Part shown: positions 18,166 to 25,206 of the stretch, one piece after another
Layout of the letters: each line of letters opens with the position of its first letter
Position numbering within the stretch: the stretch's first letter is position 1
Origin: Flavicella sp037132785
Lineage (GTDB): Bacteria > Bacteroidota > Bacteroidia > Flavobacteriales > Flavobacteriaceae
Reading direction: 5' to 3'
Length of the DNA stretch: 25,671 nt
Assembly: GCF_037132785.1 (NCBI RefSeq)
Contig: NZ_JBAHZZ010000123.1
Location: 1 to 25,671 of the forward strand
Translations under genes and position numbers: made by a program
Notes under the pieces: generated by a model
Seen by the model: only the letters and a program-made list of their open reading frames with translations
What the model was told of the DNA's origin: nothing
Database searches by the model: none

Positions 18166-18210
18166 AGATAAAATTGTAAAAGAGAACTCTAAACGAACTA
18201 AGATAACATA

Positions 18211-18300
18211 AGACCGTTGCATAATGATCTCTTTGATTTCAATTTTGACTTTTTAATCTAAAATTTATGTTTTTTTTCATTATTTACCTTGCAACGATCT
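18211..18300 (-). mobile_element. MITE-like derivative of the IS5-type element
   Basis: The sequence from 18211 to about 18282 is a close inverted match to the noncoding right end of the IS relic (494-575): agaccgttgcata, then a one-sided gap of about 10 bp, then shared tgactttttaa, tctaaaatttatg and a T-run followed by cat. Homology stops where the transposase stop codon would be. Just beyond lies tgcaacgatct, whose inverse agatcgttgca matches agaccgttgca at the other end with one mismatch. The result is a ~90-bp element with 11-bp terminal inverted repeats and no coding DNA, as expected from an internal deletion. No convincing target-site duplication is visible. Confidence 0.75.
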
Positions 18301-18303
18301 TGT

Positions 18304-18642
18304 ATGATGACATCAGATATCAAAATCCTAAACACAACAACCAATGGTATTGTTTCTAAAAGTCGACACGTTGACGAATACCATGTTCTATTCAAAAACC
18401 ATAATTTTTCTTTTCCGTTAAAGGCTTATGACGATTTTACCAAATATATTATTGATTTGAATAATGTTTTTGAGGATAACTACGCTACAACAGATTGTTA
18501 CTGTCAAGAAATAAGTATTACCACTGCAAACAAAACGATTAAAGCTCAACTTAGTTATAATGATTTGAAGGAATTGTTCTCTTTAAGTTCCATCAAAGAA
18601 AACATCATGAACAGAATTGCTTATAGCTTTTCACTCAATTAA
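18304..18642 (+). CDS. Small flavobacterial protein of unknown function
   Basis: A 112-residue protein with no signal peptide or membrane segment. I take ATG at 18304 (a second ATG follows at once at 18307); an upstream TTG at 18289 lies inside the terminal repeat of the miniature element and is unlikely. The pattern (ILNTTTNGIV, EYHVLFKNHNFSF, CYCQEISI and a C-terminal LSYNDLKELFSL) weakly recalls the DUF6686 family of small Bacteroidota proteins, but this is from memory. The miniature element abuts its start, so its promoter must lie in or beyond that element, possibly TATTTACC near 18280. Confidence 0.65.
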   Translation: MMTSDIKILNTTTNGIVSKSRHVDEYHVLFKNHNFSFPLKAYDDFTKYIIDLNNVFEDNYATTDCYCQEISITTANKTIKAQLSYNDLKELFSLSSIKENIMNRIAYSFSLN

Positions 18643-18655
18643 AACCTAGATCTAA

Positions 18656-19186
18656 CTATTCGTGGTTAAAAGTTCCACTAAAATAGTTATCGTTTAAAAC
18701 ACTAATATGATGAATTGGGTGTCCCACTATAACAAAACCTAAAGCGAGAACTGAAATATTAACAGAAAAACAAACCCCTTCTTTTAAAAACATTTCTTTT
18801 GTGAAGTTTTTAAAAAGATGAATAGTAGAACTGCGAACGGCTTTAAACTCTTCTAACAAATCATCAATAGACTTGTCTTCTAGACTGGTGTTTTTCGCAT
18901 ATACATTTTCATCATAACCAGGCATTATATTCTTGTCATTTCTAGCAAATGCCAATGCTCTGTATGCCTGTACTCTTTCTGTATCTATAATATGCTGTAA
19001 TATGTCTTTTGGAGACCATTTCCCTTGTTGGTATTGATAATTTTGAAACTCTATTAGTTCTTCTCTCAGCTTATCAAGCAAAAATGTGGTGTCTTTTAAT
19101 TGAGTCATCAGATCAATATCTGGATTTGAAAGATTGATATAACGATCAAAAAACTCTGGCATAAATTTAAAATCATTTACCTTCAT
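18656..19186 (-). CDS. DinB-family protein (putative metalloenzyme)
   Basis: A 176-residue four-helix-bundle protein of the DinB/YfiT superfamily, whose members use a His3 metal site in thiol-dependent transfer reactions. The expected ligands are H65 (ILQHIIDTER), H156 and H160 (VGHPIHHISVL). The substrate is unknown. Its ATG at 19186 lies inside the read-through C-terminus of the RidA-like frame (overlap 19173-19186), which implies the two genes were translated as a coupled pair. The 3' end is convergent with the small gene at 18304-18642, with 13 bp between. Confidence 0.85.
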   Translation of the reverse strand: MKVNDFKFMPEFFDRYINLSNPDIDLMTQLKDTTFLLDKLREELIEFQNYQYQQGKWSPKDILQHIIDTERVQAYRALAFARNDKNIMPGYDENVYAKNTSLEDKSIDDLLEEFKAVRSSTIHLFKNFTKEMFLKEGVCFSVNISVLALGFVIVGHPIHHISVLNDNYFSGTFNHE

Positions 19187-19574
19187 TGCTTTTCTTTTTT
19201 AATACGGTTACTTCAACTTCTATCTTTATTTTATCATTTATTAGCCCCGCAGAAATCATAGTTGCTGCAGGTTTAATTTCACCAAAATATTTACGCAATA
19301 CTGGTCAGCATTTTTCAAAGTCAGAGGCTATTGGAACTATATAATGAACCCGAACAACACCCTCCAAAGAAGCTTCTGCTTTAGCTAATGTTTCTACAAG
19401 ATTCTTAAAACACTGTTCAGTTTGTTCTACGATAGAATCTGAAATTGTCATGCTTTTATAATCATATCCTGTTATACCTGATACAAATACCCAATTATCT
19501 TGTACTACTGCCCTAGAATAGCCTATTTCCTTTTCGAAGGTAGACCCTGAACTTATCAATTTTCTATCACTCAT
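19173..19574 (-). pseudogene. RidA/YjgF-family gene interrupted by one in-frame TGA
   Basis: RidA-type proteins hydrolyse reactive enamine/imine intermediates. The frame from ATG 19574 gives 89 residues (MSDRKLISSGSTFEKEIGYS, later VFVSGITGYDY) and stops at TGA, 19307-19305, after DFEKC. Translation beyond the TGA stays in frame for 43 more codons and reads PVLRKYFGEIKPAATMISAG, then KIKIEVEVTVLKK. This is exactly the expected C-terminal part of the family, where the interrupted position is normally Trp (WPVLRKYFGE-type). A TGG to TGA change therefore truncates an otherwise intact 133-residue gene. The missing part contains the PAAT strand at the trimer active site. Sequencing error, recent mutation or recoding cannot be separated from sequence alone. 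Confidence 0.85.
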
Positions 19575-19616
19575 GTTTTTGGCACTAAAATATGTAATCT
19601 TTTCTAACTTCTTAAA

Positions 19617-19658
19617 ATATTAAAACCTACTATTTTATAGAATAGCAGGTTTTAATAT
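19617..19658 (-). terminator. Terminator hairpin between metG and the RidA-like gene
   Basis: atattaaaacct-a-ctatt pairs with aatag-c-aggttttaatat: 17 pairs with one mismatch and a short ttata-type loop. The - strand continues into attttaag. It lies 43 bp after the metG stop codon and would end the metG transcript. It is nearly symmetric, so it could act on either strand. Confidence 0.65.
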
Positions 19659-19700
19659 ATTGACAAAAACAGATTTTGAAGTAAAGTCAGAATAAAAATT

Positions 19701-21785
19701 TTAACTTACTTGCGAACCATTTGCAACATTTTCTGCTGATGGTTGTACAAAGGCTAATTTCCCCTCTTTAGTATCTGTCATTAAAATCATTCCTTGACTT
19801 TCAACTCCTCTCAATTTACGAGGAGCTAGATTTACCAAAACAGAAACTTGTTGACCGATAATATCTTCTGGTTTAAAACTTCCTGCAATTCCCGAAACTA
19901 TCGTTCTAACATCAATTCCAGTATCCACTTTTAACACCAATAATTTTTTAGTTTTTGGCATTTTTTGAGCTTCAATAATAGTTCCGATACGGATATCCAT
20001 TTTTGTAAAGTCATCAAAAGTAGCGGTTTCTTTTTGACCTTCTACCACCCTAGTCTCTGCTTTATTTGCCAATTTGGTTGCTTCTAATTTATCTAATTGA
20101 AACTGAATTTCGGCATCTTCAATTTTAGCAAATAATAATTCTGCTTTTCCAATAGTGTGTCCTTTAGGAAGCAATACCTCCTTAGAACTTACATCAGCCC
20201 ATGAATTTTCAATACTATTCTCTTTTGTCGAATCACTAGAACTAATATTTAATATTCCCTTTAATTTTTTTGAAGTATAAGGCAAGAAAGGTTCAGACAA
20301 TACTGACAAACCTGTAGCGATTTGTATTGCTACATACATTATTGTTTGTACTCTTTCTGGATCTGTTTTTATTTGTTTCCACGGCTCTTCATCTGCCAAA
20401 TATTTATTTCCTAAACGCGCAAAATTCATCAACTCTCCCAAAGCTTCTCTAAAACGGTAACGTTCTATCGATTTTGAAATTATTTGAGGGAAAGCTTTTA
20501 ATTGCTCTAAGGTTTCTTCATCTATAGATGTAAGCTCATTTGGAGCAGGAACAACACCTTTATAATATTTATTAGTAAGCACTACTACTCGATTGATAAA
20601 ATTCCCGAATACCGCAACCAATTCATTATTGTTACGAGCTTGAAAATCTTTCCAAGTAAAATCGTTATCTTTAGTTTCAGGTGCACCTGAAGTTAGAGCA
20701 TAACGCAAAACATCTTGCTTATCTGGAAATTCTTCTAAATATTCATGTAGCCAAACAGCCCAGTTTTTAGAGGTCGATAATTTCTTTCCTTCCAAGTTTA
20801 AAAACTCATTGGCAGGTACGTTATCAGGTAAAATATAATCTCCATGTGCTTTTAACATTGCCGGGAAAATAATACAGTGAAATACAATATTATCCTTTCC
20901 TATAAAATGCACTAATTTGGTGTCCTTATCTTTCCAATAAGGCTCCCAATCTTTTCCTTCTCTTGCAGCCCATTCTTTTGTTGAAGAAATATATCCAATA
21001 GGAGCATCAAACCACACATACAAAACTTTTCCTTCTCCTCCTTGTACAGGAACTGGAATTCCCCAATCCAAATCACGGGTTACCGCTCTCGGACGCAATC
21101 CATCATCAATCCAGGATTTTACTTGTCCGTATACATTTGATTTCCAGTCCTTTTTATGACCTACTAAAATCCATTCTCTTAAAAAATCTTCATGTTTGTC
21201 CAAAGGTAAAAACCAATGTTTTGTTTCTTTTAAGGTAGGTATATTTCCAGTAATTGCTGATTTTGGGTTGATCAGATCTGTTGCATTATGTGATGTTCCA
21301 CATTTTTCACATTGATCTCCATAGCTTTCTTCGTTTCCACATTTAGGGCAAGTACCAACAACAAAACGATCTGCCAAAAACTGTTTTGCTTCTGCATCAT
21401 ACAATTGCTCTTCTACTTTTTCTAAAAATTCGCCTTTTGCATCTAAATCTTTAAAAAACTGAGAAGCTGTTTCATGGTGAATTGCAGCAGAAGTACGAGA
21501 ATAATTATCAAATGTAATTCCGAAATCCAAAAACGATTTTTTGATAATCCCATTATATTTATCTACTACATCTTGAGGAGATACACCTTCTTTCTTTGCA
21601 GTAATTGTGATAGGCACACCATGCTCATCTGAACCACAAACAAAGACAACATCTTTTCCTTTACATCTTAAATATCTTGCGTAAATATCAGCAGGCACAT
21701 ACACTCCAGCCAAATGACCAATATGTACAGGTCCATTTGTATAAGGCAAAGCTGCTGTAATGGTAATTCTCTTTGGGTCGTTCAT
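19701..21785 (-). CDS. metG: Methionyl-tRNA synthetase
   Basis: Charges tRNA-Met for translation. It has 694 residues, the long form. HIGH is at 21-24 and the second class I signature is KLSTS at 335-339. A Cys4 zinc knuckle lies between them (C146, C149, C159, C162: CPKCG and CEKCG). An anticodon-binding helical domain follows, and from about 590 a C-terminal EMAP/Trbp111-type tRNA-binding OB fold (DFTKMDIRIGTIIEAQKMPK) that mediates dimerisation. ATG 21785 is preceded by a perfect TAnnTTTG box. It is divergent from the GT90 gene, with 162 bp between, and probably monocistronic because of the hairpin at 19617. Confidence 0.97.
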   Translation of the reverse strand: MNDPKRITITAALPYTNGPVHIGHLAGVYVPADIYARYLRCKGKDVVFVCGSDEHGVPITITAKKEGVSPQDVVDKYNGIIKKSFLDFGITFDNYSRTSAAIHHETASQFFKDLDAKGEFLEKVEEQLYDAEAKQFLADRFVVGTCPKCGNEESYGDQCEKCGTSHNATDLINPKSAITGNIPTLKETKHWFLPLDKHEDFLREWILVGHKKDWKSNVYGQVKSWIDDGLRPRAVTRDLDWGIPVPVQGGEGKVLYVWFDAPIGYISSTKEWAAREGKDWEPYWKDKDTKLVHFIGKDNIVFHCIIFPAMLKAHGDYILPDNVPANEFLNLEGKKLSTSKNWAVWLHEYLEEFPDKQDVLRYALTSGAPETKDNDFTWKDFQARNNNELVAVFGNFINRVVVLTNKYYKGVVPAPNELTSIDEETLEQLKAFPQIISKSIERYRFREALGELMNFARLGNKYLADEEPWKQIKTDPERVQTIMYVAIQIATGLSVLSEPFLPYTSKKLKGILNISSSDSTKENSIENSWADVSSKEVLLPKGHTIGKAELLFAKIEDAEIQFQLDKLEATKLANKAETRVVEGQKETATFDDFTKMDIRIGTIIEAQKMPKTKKLLVLKVDTGIDVRTIVSGIAGSFKPEDIIGQQVSVLVNLAPRKLRGVESQGMILMTDTKEGKLAFVQPSAENVANGSQVS

Positions 21786-21804
21786 CTTTAATTTTTAGTG
21801 AGCG

Positions 21805-21812
21805 CAAAGTTA
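21805..21812 (-). promoter_or_regulatory. Putative metG promoter, -7 box
   Basis: TAACTTTG on the - strand is a perfect TAnnTTTG match, 20 bp before the metG ATG. The matching -33 region coincides with the inverted repeat at 21821-21844. Confidence 0.6.
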
Positions 21813-21820
21813 CATATTAA

Positions 21821-21844
21821 TGTTGATTTTTACTAAAATCAACA
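21821..21844. promoter_or_regulatory. Perfect 10-bp inverted repeat upstream of metG (candidate operator)
   Basis: tgttgatttt-tact-aaaatcaaca: both 10-bp arms match exactly with a 4-bp centre. It starts 9 bp upstream of the metG -7 box and covers its -33 region, the classic place for a repressor or activator site. It also lies about 50 bp upstream of the GT90 -7 box. Confidence 0.5.
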
Positions 21845-21895
21845 ATCGGCTTACAGTATTTTAATTACAACCATATCATTTCAGATTTTTCTAAG

Positions 21896-21903
21896 TATTT
21901 TTG
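21896..21903 (+). promoter_or_regulatory. Putative promoter of the GT90-ldcA pair, -7 box
   Basis: TATTTTTG matches TAnnTTTG, 44 bp upstream of the glycosyltransferase start. No clear -33 TTTG was found at the right distance. Confidence 0.4.
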
Positions 21904-21947
21904 TTGTAATATTTTCTAAAAACTAACTCCACTGATTTATCAAAAGA

Positions 21948-22919
21948 ATGGACAAACTTATTGACATCTTTTCAGGTTATAAAAAAATAAAACTTTTCTA
22001 TTACCTAAGAACCAACTTCTTTCACTTCCTCCCAATTCGGTATAACAAATGGTATAAAAAACATTTAATAAAGAAATTCAGTTCTGCTGAAGAGATAGAA
22101 TACATACTAAAAAGAGTGAATTACTACAATAAACTTCAACCGGATACCGAACTCGATTTAGCAACCAAATCCATTAAACAATTCAAAAAAAACCATCGTA
22201 AAACAACTTATTATTTTGACACCATTGAGTATTTAAAATACTTTAACAAAAAATTAAAAATCAACACATTATTTGGTGATATTACCCACAGTCCAAATAC
22301 ATCATCTATAGTAAAAAGCAGACCTGTTAAAAACAATAAAAACTCAATTGTTTTAAACCTAAACAAAATTCGCCATTTTTTGTTTATAAAAGACAAAAAC
22401 AAATTCCTAAATAAAAAAAACATCTTAATTGGTCGAGGGGTAGTAAAGAAACAAAAAGGATTGCGTTTACGATTTTTAGACACGCATTTCTCAAACCCAT
22501 TATGTGATATTGGTCATACAAATGATTTTAAAGATAATAAATGGAAAGTAGGTTTTGTTCCTGTCTATGAACAATTAAAATATAAATTTATTTTATGCTG
22601 GGAAGGAAATGATGTTGCTACCAATTTAAAATATGTAATGTCTTCAAATTCATTAGCCGTCTTAACAAAACCTAAATATGAAACATGGTTTATGGAAGGC
22701 ACTTTAATTGCAGGAATTCATTATGTTGAAATCAAAGATGACTTTTCTGATTTGAACGAAAAAATTAATTATTATTCGAAAAACAGTAAAGAAGCAGAAA
22801 ACATCATTAAAAAGGCAAATGCATATACTAAACAATTTCAAAACAAAAAAAGAGAAGACCTGATTTCTATTCTCGTTTTAGAAAAATATTTTAAAAACAC
22901 GAATCAACTTTTGGAATAA
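21948..22919 (+). CDS. Glycosyltransferase family 90 (CAP10-like) protein
   Basis: A 323-residue protein of the GT90/LPS-modifying (CAP10) type, which transfers xylose or related sugars to surface glycans in characterised members. Visible family landmarks are FGDITHSPN (109-117), GRGVVKKQKGLRLRFLD (162-178), KYKFILCWEGNDVATNLKYV (211-230) and WFMEGTLIAGIHYVEIKDDF (247-266). It is very rich in Lys, Asn and Phe. No signal or membrane segment is obvious, so it is probably cytoplasmic or peripheral at the inner membrane. It is followed at 24 bp by ldcA on the same strand, hence a likely envelope-related operon. Donor and acceptor are unknown. Confidence 0.82.
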   Translation: MDKLIDIFSGYKKIKLFYYLRTNFFHFLPIRYNKWYKKHLIKKFSSAEEIEYILKRVNYYNKLQPDTELDLATKSIKQFKKNHRKTTYYFDTIEYLKYFNKKLKINTLFGDITHSPNTSSIVKSRPVKNNKNSIVLNLNKIRHFLFIKDKNKFLNKKNILIGRGVVKKQKGLRLRFLDTHFSNPLCDIGHTNDFKDNKWKVGFVPVYEQLKYKFILCWEGNDVATNLKYVMSSNSLAVLTKPKYETWFMEGTLIAGIHYVEIKDDFSDLNEKINYYSKNSKEAENIIKKANAYTKQFQNKKREDLISILVLEKYFKNTNQLLE

Positions 22920-22943
22920 AGAGGTCATAAATAATAATATTGT

Positions 22944-23936
22944 ATGAATTATAAGCAAAGAAAATTGAGATTAATTATATTTATTTTTTGTAGTTTTCAA
23001 CTGTTAACTGCCCAGATTTCAACTATGAAAATACCGGATTACTTACAAAAAGGAGACACGGTTGCTATTGTAGCTCCGGCTGGAATCATAAAAAAAGAGG
23101 CCAATATTTATAAAGCTGCTGAGTTGGTGAAATCATGGGGATTACACGTAGTTATTGGGGAGCATGTTTTTGATAAAAACAATCATTTTTCCGCAACTGA
23201 TAAAAACCGCCTTGCCGATATACAACAGGCTCTAGATACTCCAAATATAAAAGCTATTTGGTGTGCTAGAGGAGGTTATGGAACTGGGAGAATTATTGAT
23301 CAAATTGACTTTACAACTTTTCAAAAAAAACCAAAGTGGATTATTGGTTACTCTGATATTACGGTGTTGCATAGCCATATCCATAACCTAAATATAGAAA
23401 CCATTCATGGAATGATGCCCGTAAATATAGGACTCCCTGAAGAACAACGGCAACAGAGTGTTCTTACATTAAAAAAAGCCTTGTTTGGTGAATTATCCCA
23501 ATATACCTTATCTAGCTCAAGTTATAATAAACTAGGAAGTGCTACTGGAAATTTGGTAGGTGGAAACCTAACGTTATTAGAAAACCTGCTTGGAACCTCT
23601 TCCTCTATAGATACAACAGACAAAATTTTGTTTATTGAAGAAATAGGAGAATACAAATACCATATAGATCGTTTATTGCAAGCCTTAAAAAGAAATGGAT
23701 ATTTTGATCATTGCAATGGGATTATTATTGGAGGAATGAGCCATATTAAAAGAAATAATCCTTTATATGGTCTTACAATAGAAGAAATAATTCTAGATGT
23801 TTTACCCGATAACAAGATACCTGTCATCTTTGATTTCCCTGCTGGTCACGACCCAGAAAACAGAGCGCTATATTTAGGAAGAAACATCGAAATGGTTGTT
23901 TCAAAAGATTCATCAACTGTTCGGTTCTTAAACTAA
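22944..23936 (+). CDS. Exported LD-carboxypeptidase (peptidase S66)
   Basis: Serves in peptidoglycan recycling or remodelling: cleaves the L,D bond between meso-diaminopimelate and the terminal D-Ala of tetrapeptides. It has 330 residues. An N-terminal hydrophobic signal (about 9-24, ending LLTAQ) points to export, whereas E. coli LdcA is cytoplasmic. The S66 Ser-Glu-His triad is visible: S137 in IGYSDIT, E232 in LFIEEIGE and H302 in PAGHDPENR. CARGGYGTGRI (107-117) is the family glycine loop. Its start is 24 bp after the GT90 stop. Confidence 0.93.
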   Translation: MNYKQRKLRLIIFIFCSFQLLTAQISTMKIPDYLQKGDTVAIVAPAGIIKKEANIYKAAELVKSWGLHVVIGEHVFDKNNHFSATDKNRLADIQQALDTPNIKAIWCARGGYGTGRIIDQIDFTTFQKKPKWIIGYSDITVLHSHIHNLNIETIHGMMPVNIGLPEEQRQQSVLTLKKALFGELSQYTLSSSSYNKLGSATGNLVGGNLTLLENLLGTSSSIDTTDKILFIEEIGEYKYHIDRLLQALKRNGYFDHCNGIIIGGMSHIKRNNPLYGLTIEEIILDVLPDNKIPVIFDFPAGHDPENRALYLGRNIEMVVSKDSSTVRFLN

Positions 23937-23939
23937 AAA

Positions 23940-23968
23940 ACTACGGTCACAAAAGCTGCAGCCGTAAC
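23940..23968 (-). terminator. Possible terminator of the small acidic ORF
   Basis: On the - strand, tacgg pairs with ccgta with further imperfect pairing inside (ctgcag against gtgac-side bases, several wobbles), followed by a T-run at the end of ldcA. Weaker than the two terminators further right. Confidence 0.4.
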
Positions 23969-23974
23969 TCCTTC

Positions 23975-24124
23975 CTAAATAAATAATGGGTCATCATCCT
24001 CGTCATCGTCGTCCATTAAATGAGGTATTGGGTACAATGAATTGGTAACTTTCTCTATATAAATGAGTAGTTTATTTTCTGTAACTTTATCAGTTTTTCT
24101 TAGTATTCTTTTAATTTTTTCCAT
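23975..24124 (-). CDS. Small protein with acidic tail, unknown
   Basis: A 49-residue frame beginning MEKIKRILRKTDKVTENKLL and ending HLMDDDDEDDDPLFI. The N-terminal half is basic and amphipathic; the tail is a run of Asp/Glu followed by a hydrophobic end. Such strong charge segregation in a Lys/Ile-rich coding frame argues against a random frame. It starts 26 bp after a clear terminator and is itself followed by a possible hairpin. The function is unknown; no known antitoxin or phage inhibitor is recognised. Confidence 0.5.
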   Translation of the reverse strand: MEKIKRILRKTDKVTENKLLIYIEKVTNSLYPIPHLMDDDDEDDDPLFI

Positions 24125-24150
24125 TTTTAATCTGTTTTTTTCTCATAAAA

Positions 24151-24173
24151 AAAGACACTTTAAAAGCGCCTTT
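24151..24173 (-). terminator. Intrinsic terminator after small ORF 24202-24315
   Basis: On the - strand aaaggcgctt-tta-aagtgtcttt pairs over 10 positions with two G-T wobbles and runs into a T-tract. The wobbles make it - strand specific. It ends 26 bp before the next small start codon. Confidence 0.75.
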
Positions 24174-24201
24174 ATAATTCATAAGAAATATTATACCATT
24201 T

Positions 24202-24315
24202 CTAATCTGTCCTATAAAGGCTTGGGCAGTTACATATAACAAGTATCTTCTTAATAAACGTAACTTGTAAAATTTGCATTGTGCTAATTGTTTGATTACG
24301 TAAATGTTTGTTCAT
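24202..24315 (-). CDS. Short ORF between two terminators, 37 aa
   Basis: The frame begins MNKHLRNQTISTMQILQVTF and contains a hydrophobic segment IKKILVICNC. It starts about 35 bp after one strong terminator (24351-24373) and ends about 30 bp before another (24151-24173), so it would be a self-contained transcription unit or a conditional read-through unit. An in-frame extension to 24468 exists but would run through the upstream terminator hairpin. A protein product is unproven; it may be a small RNA. Confidence 0.3.
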   Translation of the reverse strand: MNKHLRNQTISTMQILQVTFIKKILVICNCPSLYRTD

Positions 24316-24350
24316 AATTAAAATATTTAGGTTGGTTTTTGAGTATAAAA

Positions 24351-24373
24351 AAAGCGTCCTAAAAGGACGCTTT
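24351..24373 (-). terminator. Strong intrinsic terminator after small ORF 24396-24503
   Basis: Perfect 9-10-bp stem aaagcgtcct / aggacgcttt around a tttt-type centre, with a T-tract on the - strand. It is the clearest terminator in the window, yet lies downstream of no gene longer than 35 codons. Confidence 0.85.
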
Positions 24374-24395
24374 GTATAATTTATTAGTTTTAAAT

Positions 24396-24503
24396 TTAAT
24401 GAACCAAATACAATAACGACCTTGTGAAAGAGTTCTTCTTCACAGAAATAAGTACCGTAATACGGCATGCTTTTGATTCGTTATGTAAATTTTGTTTTTT
24501 CAT
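24396..24503 (-). CDS. Short ORF followed by terminator, 35 aa
   Basis: The frame begins MKKQNLHNESKACRITVLIS and ends RSLLYLVH. It is basic, with one Cys, no leader-type amino-acid run and no signal peptide. The stop codon is 23 bp before the terminator stem. The inverted-repeat element (24562-24680) lies just upstream and may supply the promoter. It could be a small protein, a leader peptide or a non-translated RNA. Confidence 0.3.
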   Translation of the reverse strand: MKKQNLHNESKACRITVLISVKKNSFTRSLLYLVH

Positions 24504-24561
24504 TCTAAACACCAACAATAAAGCAAAAAACATCAAAAAGCAGTTAGACAAACCAGAACAA

Positions 24562-24680
24562 TAATACCAAATGAATTTCAGAGTGGTTGATAATAAATTT
24601 GAATTATTTTTTTCTTTAGATGAAATATAAAAGAAATAGAAACTATTTTAATGAATCATTTTGATGTTTATTTGGTATAA
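24562..24680 (-). repeat. Miniature inverted-repeat element, copy 3
   Basis: About 119 bp bounded by taataccaaatgaa and, inverted, ttataccaaataaa (two mismatches in 14). Read on the - strand its first ~55 bp follow copy 2: taccaaataaacat against taccattttaacat, then aaatga, cattaaa and gtttct(a/t)tttc in the same order and spacing. The internal part after that is shorter and diverged. It is noncoding and in the opposite orientation to copies 1 and 2. Confidence 0.75.
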
Positions 24681-24846
24681 GACAGACTTAGAGGATCTAC
24701 ACAAAACAACTTTCTTAGATGCTTCAAGTGCTTTGTTTTATATAGAAAACCAAATTAATAGACAAAATTCAAAAATATGCTGTCGATTTTGATTCTTGAA
24801 ATTTTAGATTGATTTTTTAATCTTTTATTTTTACCTTATTAAAAAA

Positions 24847-25206
24847 ATGGCTGATCATAACGATTTCGGAATTCAAGGGGAAATTATTGCACGTAATTAC
24901 TTGGTTAAAAAGGAATATAAAATTTTAGCACAAAATTGGCGTTATAGAAAGGCTGAAATCGATATCATCGCCATAAAAAAAAATGATTTAGCCATCGTAG
25001 AAGTAAAAACTCGTTCTTCTGATTATTATGGAAAACCACAAGACTTTATCAATACAAAAAAAATTCAATTGTTAGTAGAAGCCGCTAATGCTTATGTTAT
25101 AAAAAACAATTTAGATGTAGAGGTCCGGTTTGACATTATTGCAATAATAGGCAAAAATGAGAATTTTAAAATAGAACATTTTGAAAATGCCTTTCTTTAT
25201 TTTTAA
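24847..25206 (+). CDS. YraN/UPF0102-family endonuclease-like protein
   Basis: A 119-residue protein with the restriction-endonuclease-like fold of the YraN (UPF0102) family, whose cellular role is not settled; a part in DNA recombination or repair has been proposed. Conserved residues visible are E12 (GEIIARNYL), E37 and D39 (RKAEIDIIA), E52 and K54 (AIVEVKTR), forming a PD-(D/E)xK-like site. Upstream, TATTTTTA near 24826 is a one-mismatch -7 box. It stands alone. Confidence 0.9.
   Translation: MADHNDFGIQGEIIARNYLVKKEYKILAQNWRYRKAEIDIIAIKKNDLAIVEVKTRSSDYYGKPQDFINTKKIQLLVEAANAYVIKNNLDVEVRFDIIAIIGKNENFKIEHFENAFLYF

Noticed and set aside
576..18210. The two IS5-type ends at 561-575 and 18211-18225 face each other, as the inner ends of a composite transposon would
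   Set aside because: The interval contains core genes such as acpP, fabF, rnc and pyk in a normal order, the left IS is decayed, and the right copy is a miniature element with its own second end.
24168..24221. Inverted repeat gcctttata ... tataaaggc as another mobile element or long hairpin
   Set aside because: The arms are only 9 bp with a 36-bp gap, one arm overlaps the terminator stem, and no related copy was found. The ttataccattt at 24191 resembles the miniature-element end but the sequence after it does not.
24202..24468. A single 88-residue - strand gene
   Set aside because: A strong intrinsic terminator (24351-24373) lies within this frame, and better small frames start on either side of it.
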